Source: Alopecurus myosuroides
Lineage: Eukaryota; Streptophyta; Magnoliopsida; Poales; Poaceae
NCBI GenBank assembly: GCA_028641055.1
Contig: CM054057.1
Location: 402,432,814 to 402,496,813, forward strand
Direction: 5' to 3'
DNA: 64,000 nucleotides
In this document: positions 31,539 through 42,446 of the stretch, piece by piece
How positions within the stretch are numbered: position 1 is the stretch's first letter
How the letters are laid out: each line of letters opens with the position of its first letter
The notes under the pieces: model-generated
Databases searched by the model: none
The model's input: the letters and a program-made list of their open reading frames with translations, nothing else
Told to the model about the DNA's origin: nothing
Made by a program: the position numbers and the translations under genes

Positions 31539-32120
31539 GTAGCCCCCGAGTGTTTACTCGATTGAGAATATGTCGGGTCTCAAAGTTCGCTTCGACCCTG
31601 TGCGCAACGCGCTCATGTACTCGAGTATCGAGTGATAAATGTGCCTTATGTTGGCGGTTTTCGCAGAAGGATGTGGCTCAGTCGTTTGGCTCTCCCGAAA
31701 GTTCAGGGCCAATTAATTGCATCTAGGGCAAAAACGGTTCTGGCCTACACAAATTTGAGACCTCCGACTCGAATCTGGCGAGGTGATCGTTGCGACTTGG
31801 CCTTGGAGGTCTTATCGAGTCGAACTTAACCTAAAGGGGTACCCGGCGCGTCCGCTAGATTTTTCTTCGTGTTGTCGACACGAAAAATTACCGGAGGATG
31901 CAGCTTGAGTGCGATTCCAGGCCCACAAGAGAGATCTTTGGGGTTTACCTTCGTACTCGAAAGAATACGGCATCCAGATGTGCCTAGTCGGTCGAACGAT
32001 ACAGGATAAGGATGTGTAAATACATCGTATGATAGAGTGGTGGGAGCCGCACACTCGCGATTTTACCTTTTGTCGTCTTCTTGTGGATCCTCGAGTGAAG
32101 AAATCTTCTTTCTTTGTTGA
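31539..32120 (-). other. Element A spacer between LTR and antisense gene
   Basis: Polypurine tract (31539-31550) followed by about 570 bases with no coding content, rich in TCGAGT/ACTCGA words. By position it equals the 3' untranslated region of the element's sense transcript. Confidence 0.5.
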
Positions 32121-32121
32121 C

Positions 32122-32425
32122 TATACGAAAGAAATTTCGCGTTGCCATTTTTATACGAAAGAGATTTCGTATCAAGGTGCTTGTGCGAAAGAAATTTCGC
32201 GTCTTTGTGAGCCCATACGAAAGAGATTTCGTGTTAGGGATGTTTATGCGAAAGAAAATTCGGGTTTTGGTAATGCCCATACGAAAGAATTTTTGTGTTG
32301 GGGTGCTTATGCGAAAGAAATTTCGCGTCTTGATATGCCCATACGGAAAAAAAATCGTGTTTAGGGTGCTTATGCGAAAGAAATTTCGCGTCTTGATATG
32401 CCCATGCGAAAGAAATTTCGTGTTT
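32122..32425. repeat. Tandem array of ten palindrome-bearing ~31-bp units
   Basis: Ten units contain variants of CGAAAGAAATTTCG, with CGAAAG starts at 32126, 32156, 32186, 32218, 32249, 32282, 32312, 32344 (variant), 32375 and 32407. Spacing is 30-33 bases. Two unit types alternate (TACGAAAG... followed by GTGTTAGGGTGCT, and TGCGAAAG... followed by GTCTTGATATGCCCA), so the higher-order period is about 63 bases. Each full unit has the perfect palindrome GAAATTTC. It lies between the 3' LTR and the antisense gene of element A, the hypervariable zone where Tat/Ogre elements are known to carry tandem repeats. Confidence 0.85.
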
Positions 32426-32722
32426 ACGGTGTGTCTTGATGAGGTATGCAATGATGTCACTGCGCACTTTTTCGTTCTGGCTGCTCCCGATGGGACGTGT
32501 CGAAGCGAAGCAGAGTGTGCGGGCCCACCTTGTCAGCTTTTTGACCAGAGACGATAGGTCGTGTCCGGTTTTCCCATTGGTCACGCGCTGTAAATGCGCA
32601 CGATCTTCTGTAAAGATCGTGCCAGAGCAATTGGTTGTTGCCGCTTCGTTTCCGCTTCACGCGTGGCAGCCGCGATGAGTGTCACGTCGCTAAATCCACA
32701 GCCTGGATCAGCCCAGCTTGTG

Positions 32723-32730
32723 TATAAATA
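32723..32730 (+). promoter_or_regulatory. TATA box of the antisense gene in element A
   Basis: TATAAATA lies 102 bases upstream of the ATG at 32825 and is followed by a pyrimidine-rich leader (CACCTTCTTCCTCCTCG). Equivalent TATAAATA boxes precede the homologous genes in X and X-prime. Confidence 0.65.
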
Positions 32731-34316
32731 ATGACCCTTGGGACAGGGGTAAATCTCCCGGCTCTTTGTACACCTTCTTCCTCCTCGCGCACACCTCCTC
32801 CTCCGCAAGCACAAAAGAGCTCCAATGGTCGGAGGAAAGAAACGCAGCGCCGCCGTGTCGTCCTCGAAGGATGTGGCGAGTGCATCTGCGCCACCTCTTG
32901 TGAAGACAGGCGATTGGCGCACTGCGAACACCACTAGGAAAAGCATCACGGAGATGCAATGGGAGGGGTTGCTCCCGGCGGACCGCGTCCGCTTGTCCAA
33001 GAAGGAGGAGGTCCCTAACCCCCTCGTCAATGAGCGCGTGTTCTTCTGCGAGCACGTCTCCCGCAGCCTTTCTCTCCCTCTCCACCCCTTCCTGCTTGGT
33101 CTCCTGTATGTGTACGGCATACAGTTGCATGACCTCCCTCCAAACGCGATTCAGCACATATCGTGCTTTGTGAGTGCTTCTTGGGGATCCGCCCACATTG
33201 GGGCCTCTGGAAGGCCATCTTCAAGGTGCGGATCTTCCGGGAGAGGGCGCAGCCAGGCGAGAAGGAGGGAGAGCCGCTGCGCACCGGAGCCTTCGGGATT
33301 CAGGCGAATAAAGACATCCCCTACCTGGAGATGTACTTCGTCAACTTGGCGCAGGGGTGGAGGAAGAAGTGGTTCTACGTCACCGACACCAGCGCGAACG
33401 GAGCTCCTGAGTTCCATCCATTCGCCGCTCTGAAGCGGCGGAGGTCCTGGCTGCACAAGCTCACCGTCGAAGAAGGTAAAATCGTTGCTCCCCTACTCGT
33501 GAAGGTGGCACACTTCCGTAACAGGGAGTCGGGAACTCCGTTGAATGGGATACACCTGTCGGGTGTGTTCCTTCGTCGAAGGATCCAGCCCCTTCAGGAG
33601 AGGCCATCCGCCATGTGGGAGTACCAGGGCACCCAAGACCCCAGCCGTGTTTGCGAGGATATTCTCTCGAATGCTAAGTTCGAGAGGAAAATCGCGACCG
33701 TCACCAAGCTGAAGAAGGGAGAGGTCTGCTCGGCGTGCCCTTCAGAGCCATTCGAGGCTTCGAACCCTCCTCCGCCTGAGGTGAGTTTTCTTTTTTCTTC
33801 TTTCTTGCTCTTTTTTCTTTTAGTTTGGATTTTCATCGATAGAGAATTTTTTCTCCTTTTTCTCTTCTGCCTCCGTAGAGCTTGAAGGTGGTGCCGTGCT
33901 ACCCGCCAATTTCCGCTGAAGACGCCTCGGATCTTCTGGCGAGTAACGTTGAGGCCCCTCTCGAGACTAGCGTCGCAGAAGCTGACTCGAGCTCCGAGCG
34001 CGACTACATGGACGACGAGGAGGAGTCGGGCAGCGACCAACTCCGTCACCGCAAGCGTCGCAGGCACGAGGATGAGAAGTCACTTCTAAGGATAGCTCCT
34101 TGGGTGATGGGTCCACCAAGGCGATTGAGCCTCTCCAGGTGCCTCCCCTCCGTGCGCTTCCACCTATTGGTCGTCCGCCGAAGGTTTCCACCGCTTGGAA
34201 CCCGGACGTTCTTGATGATGATGACGAGGATGAGTAAGTATTTCGCGTTCCGCTCTTAATCACGAATTTTACGTCTCGTTCCTTGTTCTTTATTCTGATT
34301 TTTCTTTCAACAGCAG

Positions 34317-34858
34317 TGTCGGATATATACCAACTAGGGGTATATCAGGTGGTGGTCTAAAGTGCCGGATTACCAGGGTGGCCTAATTGGTAATGGGCTA
34401 CGGTCCATTGGGCGGCCCAGTAAGCTGAAGCACGGAAGCCGGATTCTAGAAGAACCCGGATCACGGCCCACGTGATACGGCTTGGAGTAGAAGGCGGATT
34501 CCTTACTTTCCAAGTTAACACATACCGTAGTCTTCTAGGTTTCCTTCTCTGTATGCCCTAACCCGGCTACTATATAAAGCCGGACGGGAGATAAGATAGG
34601 GAGAAAAGAAGCTAAAGGCTAACTCGCCGAGAGGTGGATCCTTGACGAGTAGCTAATAGAACCTTACATTGTACTCTGTATTCCCAGGCTTTAGTCCTGA
34701 ATAGTGAGATTGCAGGAGTAGGAACGTCGCGTTACTGCGTCGTACCGAACCTGGATAAAACCCTACGTCATTGTCCATCATACAATCACGTCCCCCCACT
34801 TCTCTATCGGTAGTCTCATGGCACCCCCGTCTATGAAATCTACTACGATGTCTCGACA
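34317..34858 (+). repeat. 5' LTR of element X
   Basis: TGTCGGATATATACC ... GATGTCTCGACA, 542 bp. TATA box TATATAAAGCC is near 34572; the start of transcription is probably near 34600. Confidence 0.9.
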
Positions 34859-34859
34859 G

Positions 34860-34877
34860 TTGGTGCCCACCGTGGGG
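34860..34877 (+). promoter_or_regulatory. Primer binding site of element X
   Basis: TTGGTGCCCACCGTGGGG starts two bases after the LTR. It differs by one base from the TTGGCGCCCACCGTGGGG form that I know from Tat-type grass elements. The priming tRNA is not assigned here. Confidence 0.6.
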
Positions 34878-34997
34878 CCAGCGACGTCAGGCGTTATGTT
34901 TCGATCGGGGATACTCGGCGGAATCGGCAGTACAATAACTGTCGGAAGCCTGGAATTCGACAACGACGTCAGGCGCTTCCTCGACAACGGATCGTAC

Positions 34998-35221
34998 ATG
35001 CCGGCGCGGAATCACCTGGCAAGTGCCTGCGTTTTACCGATTGGATCTGCAAACATCTTTATTGGATTAACTGCATAAGCAATGGGATTCGGTGGTGGGA
35101 GCAAATTTATGCCGGCGCGGAATCACCTGGTAAGTGCCTGCGTTTTACCGATTGGATCTGCAAACATCTTTATCGGATTAACTGCATAAGCAATGGGATT
35201 CGGTGGTGGGAGCAAATTTAT
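34998..35221 (+). repeat. 112-bp tandem duplication in the X leader
   Basis: The segment from TGCCGGCGCGGAATCACC to GGGAGCAAATTTA occurs twice in a row (34998-35109 and 35110-35221) with two visible single-base differences. It overlaps the likely gag start region, so the second copy supplies the ATG at 35193. Confidence 0.9.
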
Positions 35222-38200
35222 CCCACCCGCCCTATACCCAGTCGAAGACGACTATGACGCCGGATTTTGCTCAGATCGTCGATATACTGCTAAATCGCAC
35301 TTTATCGGCATGGTGCAGTCCGAGATCGCCGAAAACACGGATGAAAGCAATCTCGTGCAAGAGGCAGAAAACAACAATCCCCCAACAGAGGTGGAAGATC
35401 CGACATCCGTCAACATCATGACTCACTCGAAAGCTGATTCTGTACTAGCCGCCATCGAAGCGAGATTAGAGTCGGAACCCGGATCGGATCACTTCGATAC
35501 CGAAGACGAAGATGAAGACGCTTTCAAAAGAAAGGTCAAATCCTTCCAAGAGGGATTCCACGAAGTACTGATGGCAAAACCTGCTGAAAACACGGATGCC
35601 GACAGTCAGGAAATCCCTAGAACGCCTCCGCCAAAGGAAGAGAGAGAAGAAGGAGAAACCTCTCCAAAATTCCCCTGACGTCAAAGAATTGACAGAGGAA
35701 GAACCCTGCAGGAAACCTCCCTCTTCCAAGAAGAAACACAAAACTGCTAAAAAACTCCAGTATAAGCTCCGGAAGAAAAAATTGGCTGATCCAGCCAATG
35801 AAAGCCCGGAAGTAGCAGATGCAAGCGAAGTAAAACCCGCGGAGAAGAAAACGAAGGAAATCCTTGTTCCGCCAATGACAGAACAGGACGAACAGGAATT
35901 ACTCCAAACACCAGTGGGACCTCATGAGCCCCCTGAAGTGCTGGAAGCCCGGAGGCAAGCTCTCAAAAGGCAACAACAACATCTATTTCGAACTCGAGAA
36001 CACCTCCATAAAACCCAGGCTGACATCAAGCTCATGCGGGAAGAAATCGAGGAATACGAGAGAAAGAATAGATCTGGCATTAAACCTACGCGGTTACCCG
36101 AAATCGCAAAACCGGAAGTACTACCGCCAAAAGAAAGGTTCCACAACCCATCTTGGCAAAAGCAGGTAAATGGCAAAGATGCCAGAGGCGTGCCAATATA
36201 CAAAACCGCAGCAGAAAACGCGGAAGCAGCATTCGCCATCCTCAACAACGATATGTACTCCAATGGTGAAAAACTTCAAGGGGTGTATGCTTTCCTAGGA
36301 AAAGCGTTGCAACAACAACAGAGAGCGCAAGAGCGATCAGGGAAGTTACATGACGACTCCGCCCTATGCAAGAAAACTACATGCACCGCTGGAGCACCTG
36401 GACCTGAAGAACCTGGAGATTCAAACAATTCAAAAGAGAAGAAATCAGATCCGAGAAAGGACAGGAAGAAACCCGACAATAGGGATGAAGCGTCCAGAAC
36501 CGGATCCCATCTCCCGAAAGATGGAATTAATCCCCGCGATCGGGAAGAGAAAAACCGGAAGGACGGAAAATCAATGTCGCCTCCGAGACGCCCTGCAGAA
36601 AATGCTGGAAGACAGGATATGCCTCACAGGTGTGAGAGATCCCGGACGCCCCCCAGGAATAAGGAAAGATACAGAAGTAGAACTCCACCTTATCCCAAAG
36701 GGCACGATCACGGAGTAAATAGAGACAATCCCGGAAAAGCGCGTCCGCGCCACAATGGAAAAGAAAGGAGTAGATCCCCTTCCGTCCATTCAGCCGGCAG
36801 ATACTCCGCACACATAGACAGAGCGGAAAGAGACGATTTATACTTTGGACCCAAGTGTTTCACTGATAGGATCCGAAGAATAACTCTGCATTCTGGCTTT
36901 GCCAAAGTTGGTCCAACATACCAAAAGTACACTGGTAGCACAAACCCGAACACTTGGCTCTCAGACTACTATACAGCCGTTCAGATCAACAATGGGACAG
37001 ACCTGGAGGCAGTAAAATTCCTCCCCCTAATGTTACTGGAAGGAGCTAGAGATTGGATCAATGGATTACCATCAAGGACTGTTGACAGCTGGGATGATAT
37101 GGCTAGAGTATTTACTCATCATTTCCAGGGAACTTACAAGCGCCCAAACAGCATCAACAAGCTAAACCGCTGCACCCAGTTTGAGGATGAACCATACGTG
37201 GATTTCATCTCAAGGTGGACGGCAATGAAGAATAGTTGCTCTGGAGTAACTGACGTTCAAGCAATGCATGCTTTCGTCAATGGCTTAAAACCCGGACTCG
37301 TACCGTTCATGATCGGTTCCAAAAAGCACAAAGATCTCGGATCTATGCTTACAACCGCCAATGAGCATGCAGCGGCCGAAGACAACATCAGAGCGAGAGG
37401 CGGCAATATCGACACTTTGATCCAAGCCAAAAAGACCCCTCGCACTGAGAAAAAAACAACTCCCGAAGCAACGCAAAATCCCAAAGAAGTTAACATAGCC
37501 TTTGGAAGAGAAAATGGGAGCAAGTGGAAAGGAAGAAGCACAGAGCCGATAAATTACACCAAAGAAGAGTGGGGAAAAATAAAGTCGGAAAACTGTGTCC
37601 ACCACTCGCAATTTGGGAAACCCACCCATACTAACGCACAATGCCGACTGAACAAGCATATGAAAGGAAGTGCAGGATCTGGAAACAAAGGGGAAAACTC
37701 CAAGAGGAAATTCTCCAAGCAAAATCCAGAAGCTGAGAAAGAAGACAGTGAAACAGACACTGACGAAAAAATCCAGAAACAGCAGCGTAAAGGCGAGCCT
37801 AAGTTTCCGAGAGTTGACGAAGAATGCAACCTAACTTTCCTCGCAACTCCCTCAGCAAAGGTGGCAAAGAGAACGCTTCGAGAAATAAACGCGGTTGTCC
37901 CTGCAACCCCGAAATTCTTGAAGTACTCAAATACACCAATTACCTGGGATCAGTCTGATCATCCCGGAAATATCCTTGAACCCGGCACGCAAGCTCTAAT
38001 TGTAAGTCATATTGTTCAAAACACTAGGCTAAAAAGAGTGTTGATGGATGGAGGATCCAGCATTAACATAATGTACCTGGATACACTGAAGCATCTGCGA
38101 ATCTCGGAGACCCAACTCAATCACAGCAACATACGTTTTCACGGCATCATACCTGGCAGACAAGCACGATCCATAGGAGAAATTTCCCTAGATGTAACCT

Positions 38201-38619
38201 TCGGAGACAAAGATCACTTCCGTCAGGAAAAAGTATCCTTCGAGGTTGTGCCGTTCGAAAGCGTGTATCACGCAATACTCAGACGTCCAGCTTTCACCAA
38301 ATTCATGGCAAGATCATGTTATATTTATAACAATCTGAAGATGCCAGGGCCAAAAGGAGGAGTAATCACCATAACGGGAGACTTCAAATTGGCAAACGAG
38401 CTAGAAAAAGAAAACGCCCTTTGCGCAGAAAAAGTGATAGCAAAGGAAGAATTGAAGGAGCTGGCAAAAGAAGTATCGCCGACAGAAATGCCGGCAGGAA
38501 AAGAAAGTCGGAAGCCAGCAGATAGCTTCAAAGCTTCCGAGAACACAAGACAGGTAATCCTAGATCCTAAAGATCCGACAAAGTTTGTCGTAGTAGGAAC
38601 TGGGATGACCGACAAATAG
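35193..38619 (+). pseudogene. Element X gag and aspartic protease
   Basis: The gag frame opens at 35193 (MGFGGGSKFIPP) and continues to a stop at 35678; the main frame (to 38619) takes over after an indel near 35640-35680. Domain order: acidic N-terminus; Lys-rich coiled coil (about 35690-36100); an Arg/Ser/Asp-rich stretch (36440-36830) with SRTPPRN, YRSRTPPYP and ERSRSPS; capsid domain (36850-37420) with LPLMLLEGARDWINGLPS, WDDMARVFTHHFQGTY; a spacer lacking an intact zinc knuckle (CVHHSQFGKPTHTNAQC at 37594-37644 is the closest); protease (37930-38370) with the active-site motif LMDGGSSINIMYL. The frame ends at TAG 38617-38619, where a Gln codon CAG is expected. Gag forms the particle and protease matures it. 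Confidence 0.85.
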
Positions 38620-39858
38620 GAAAGCGAGCTCATCAAGTTCCTCCGTGAGAACTAGGACATTTTCGCATGGTGTCCTACGGACATGCCAGGCGTACCCAAG
38701 GAACTTGCTGAGCATCAACTTAAGGTAATTCCAGGATCTAAACCCGTCAAACAAGGTCTCCGTCGATTTGATGGAAGAAGACGGAAGGCTATTGGCAAGG
38801 AGATTATCCGGCTTTTGGCAGCAAATTTTATCCGGGAAGTTATACATACTGAATGGTCTGCAAACCCAGTATTAGTCCCGAAGAAAGACATCACCGCCCT
38901 TAGGATGTGTATATATTATACTGGCTTGAACAAGTTGTGTCCAAAAGATAGATATGCGTTACCGCGAATCGATCAAATAATAGACGCCACTGCTGGCTCT
39001 GAGCTTTTATGCTTTTTGGATGCATATTCCGGGTATCATCAAATACGCATGAAGGAAGAAGACCAAATCAAAACTTCCTTCATAACCCCATATGGGACGT
39101 ACTATTACATAACCATGCCGTTTGGCCTGAAGAACGCCGGTGTAACTTACCAGCGTTGCATGCAACGATGTTTGCATAGTCAGATTGGCAAAAACGTCCA
39201 TGTTTACGTGGATGACATTGCTGTCGTGTCCAAGAAAGAAGACACACTCCTTGAAGATTTGCGAGAAACCTTCGAAAATTTGCGCACTTATAAGATGAAG
39301 CTAAATCCATTAAAGTGCGTATTCGGGGTTCCCTCAGGAAAACTTCTGGGTTTCATCGTTTCTCATAGAGGAATAGAAGTAAACCCGGAAAATATCAAAG
39401 CAATCTTAAACATCTCCAAGCCCACACGCTTAAAAGATGTACAAAGATTGACGGGTTCTGCAGCAACCTGTCAGCAGGTTTATTAGCCGGCTAGGGGACA
39501 AAGCTCTGCCACTATACAAATTGTTGGAGAAATCCGACAAGTTCGAGTGGACAGAAGAAGCGGATACAACATTAACCCAGTTGAAAGAAACTTTGATAAA
39601 AGCTCCGATTTTGGCATCCCCAAAAGACGAAGAACCTATGTTATTGTACCTTACGGCTACAAATCGGGTTATTAGCGCGGTGATAGTTGTGGAAAGGAAG
39701 AAAGACGAACAAAGCATACCAGATCATCATCCGGTATATTATATAAGCGAAGTTTTCTTCGAGTCCAAACAAAGGTACCCACACTATCAAAAACTGACAT
39801 ATGGCGTATTTTTCGCATCTCGAAACTTCGTCATTACTTCCAAGGACATTCCATAACA
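38620..39858 (+). pseudogene. Element X reverse transcriptase and first RNase H
   Basis: A TAG at 38653-38655 precedes DIFAW, the start of RT. The frame from 38683 is then open to 39486: PVLVPKKDITALRMCIYYTGL, CFLDAYSGYHQIRMKEEDQIKT (first Asp; only part cited), MPFGLKNAGVTYQRCM and the polymerase catalytic box YVDDIAVVSKK at 39204. The thumb ends at a frame change near 39470, after which the connection and RNase H domain follow (39521-39856) with KYPHY-equivalent RYPHYQKLTYGV. The RNase H first catalytic Asp region (ATNRVISAVIVVE) lacks a clear Asp, typical of degenerate first RNase H domains in Tat elements. RT copies element RNA into DNA in cytoplasmic particles. This copy cannot produce a single pol product. 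Confidence 0.85.
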
Positions 39859-40725
39859 GTGGTATGTAAAGCACCGCTAGGAGATATAATAAACAATGCG
39901 GAGGCAACTGGCCGAGTAGCCAAATGGGGCATCGAGCTAGCAGCATTCGACATTAAGTACCAACCCAGGACGGCAATAAAATCCCAGGTTTTGGCAGATT
40001 TTGTCGCCGACTGGACAGAAGCAATGGAAAAAACACCAATGCCGGAGTCCGAATACTGGATCATGCACTTTGACGGATCCAAGATGAAGGAAGGCGCTGG
40101 AGCTGGTGTAGTCCTAAAATCCCCTAAAGGAGACACAATGGGGTATGTACTACAAATACACTTCAATGCCAGTAATAACGTGGCAGAATACGAAGCTCTT
40201 CTTCATGGCTTGCATATTGCAAAGGAAATAGGTGTTAAGCGCATCTTATGCTATGGCGACTCAGATTTGGTACAGCACCAGCTCAACCAAACTTGGGATG
40301 CAAAAAGTCCCATCATGGCCGAATATCGGAGAACGGTGGACGAGTTTGCAATCTACTTCTTGGGATTTGAAGTACTCCAAGTCAAAAGGGAGGAAAACTG
40401 GAACGCGGACGCATTAGCCCGCATGGGATCAGAAAGGGTGAAAATCCTACCACCAGGTGTGTTTGTCCAACATTTGTACGAACCATCGATAAAAGGTGGA
40501 GATGTCGACTATCCCCTGGTTTCCGAGTCAATTGAAGTCATGCTTGTTAACCCGGAATGGACAATTCCATATTTAAACTTCTTAGTTGATCAGATGTACC
40601 CGGATGGAGCAGACGAAGTCTTGCAAAGACAGATACAGCGTCGATGCAAAGGATACACGGTAATCAATGGTTGCCTGTATAAACGCAGTACTATCGGAAT
40701 TTTTCTGCGATGTATTTCGCCATAA
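39859..40725 (+). pseudogene. Element X second, archaeal-type RNase H (aRNH)
   Basis: The second RNase H domain has all four expected acidic positions: HFDGSKMKEGAGAG (Asp), NVAEYEALLHGL (Glu), CYGDSDLVQHQL (Asp) and EENWNADALARMGS (Asp), at about 40068-40430. Tat-lineage elements acquired this extra domain, which is thought to do the RNA-removal step while the first RNase H degenerates. It is followed by the integrase linker (RRCKGYTVINGCLYKRS). A TAA at 40723-40725 ends the frame, where X-prime reads on with EEGRE, so this stop is specific to X. Confidence 0.85.
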
Positions 40726-41855
40726 GAAGGACGAGAAATCCTGCAAGAAATCCATGCAGGAGATTGCGGACATCATGCTCAATCAAAAAGCATAGTCAAA
40801 AAAAGCATTACGCGCAGGGTTTTTCTGGCTAACAACCAAGACAGACGCCGAGCACATAGTAAACACATGTGCCGGATGTCAGTATTACGCCAAGTAGACA
40901 AATATGCCGGCCCAAACACTCAAAACTATCCCTATTACATGGTCGTTCGCGGTCTGGGGGGCAGATATGATGGGACCATTTAAAACTGCAAGAGGCGGAC
41001 TTACACATCTACTCATTGCAGTAGATAAATATACCAAGTGGGTGGAAGCTAAACCCATCAAAAAACTTGACGGTGTAACTGCCAGAAATTTCATTATTGA
41101 CATAGTCGTGAGATATGGCATTCCACATAGCATAATAACTGACAACGGGACAAATTTCTCTATCGGAGAGTTGGCAAAATATTGCCGACAAACGGGAATT
41201 CGCCTAGATCTCGCATCTGTGGCACACGCGCAATCCGATGGACAGGTTGAACGAATGAATAGTTCAATCCTGCAAGGAATACGCCCAAGACTCGAATCCC
41301 CTCTTCATAGAGCGACTGGAGTATGGGTGGAAGAGTTACCCTCTGTGCTTTGGAGCATTCGAACGACGCCAAATAGGTCAACAGGGCAAACCCCGGTTTT
41401 CCTAGTTTATGGTGCGGAAGCAATTCTCTCAACGGACATGATCCATGACTAGCCCGAGAGTGCAGGATTTCGATGAATCAGATGCCGAAAGCGCACGTCA
41501 GGATGCCGTCAATCTCTTAGAAGAGGAACGAGAGCTTGTGCTTCAAAGATCCTCCATTTATCAGCAAGGTTTATGACGTTATCATAGTCGGAAAATCAGG
41601 CATCGTTCTTTTAAAGAAGGTGACCTAGTGCTAAGATTGGTGCAGCAAAGAAAGCACAAATTGGCCCCAGTATGGGAAGGACCATTCGTCATCAGTAATA
41701 CCATGAAAAATGGATCATACTATCTTGTAGACATTCGAGATACGGAGGATGATCCCGAGAAGCCGAATCGCAAAAGAAAGAGAAAGATAGATGATGAACT
41801 AGGAGAGACAAAGAGGCCCTGGAGTATCCAGCAGTTACGTCCCTTCTATACTTAG
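40726..41855 (+). pseudogene. Element X integrase
   Basis: The zinc-binding part is split: HAGDCGHHAQSKS near 40752, a frame change near 40800, then TCAGCQYYAK and TAG at 40895-40897. X-prime has CAG at that position, so it is a C-to-T change. The catalytic core is open (40904-41452): WGADMMGPF (Asp), ITDNGTNFS (Asp), SDGQVERMNSS (Glu). A one-base insertion near 41449 (TGACTAGCCC versus TGATAGCCC in X-prime) terminates it. The C-terminal DNA-binding domain (41628-41855) with VWEGPFVISNTMKNGSYYL ends at TAG 41853-41855. There is no chromodomain, as expected for Tat. Integrase would insert the cDNA with 5-bp duplications. Confidence 0.85.
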
Positions 41856-42446
41856 TTCAATTTCTATGTAAACATCTTTGAGATCATGAAATAAAGTTGT
41901 CGGAATCCATACTTCTATGTTTTACATGTTCATATTCCGCCTTTTCTATTTCCCAATGATCTTTCAAAATACTCAATGTTAACCCGAATTGTGCCTGCGT
42001 GCTCGGAGTTAAAAAACTGAACGATTTTCAGCCTAAAAAGGCTTAAGGAAACCCAGATTGTGCCTGCGTGCCTGAGTTTCATATAAAAAATTCCTTAGCT
42101 ATTCTCTAAATATTATCTGATTGTTTTTGTGCTAGGTCACTGAAGCTAGTAAGCAAAAAATGCCTTTAGCATGATCCATGTTTCCGAGTTTTCGACTGAT
42201 CGGTAATATCCAGTCACGCTATCGAGCCATTTAAGGCACTAAGGACAGTTAAAGCATACAACACCAGAGAATTTAGAAGATAAAGGAATGATAACCCGAA
42301 ATAACTTGCGAAGTAATTATATAACATTGAACTGCAAAAGGCGGAGTACTTGTTCATTCAAAAGGATAGAAGCATTACAATAATGTTTACAACATAAGTT
42401 CGGCAATGCTCCTATTTTCTATGTACCCAGGACCCGGATTTCTCCT
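41856..42446. terminator. Convergent 3' region between pol and antisense gene of X
   Basis: About 590 bases separate the two convergent stop codons. AATAAA at 41890-41895, followed by T-rich sequence, is a candidate polyadenylation signal for the sense pol transcript. Phrases such as GAACCCAGATTGTGCCTGCGTGC and its near copy AACCCGAATTGTGCCTGCGTGC (about 41980 and 42050) form a direct repeat. X-prime has an equivalent stretch at 58449-59046, so the spacer is conserved within the family. Confidence 0.45.

Noticed and set aside
32122..32425. CRISPR-like array
   Set aside because: Units are imperfect, spacers are as repetitive as the repeats, the surroundings are plant retrotransposon DNA and no cas genes exist. 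It is a tandem repeat in a Tat element.
33781..33878. Transmembrane segment suggested by the frame running through here (LFFLLVWIF)
   Set aside because: This is an intron (GTGAGT...TCCGTAG) of element A's antisense gene read through in frame; the hydrophobicity comes from its T-rich sequence.
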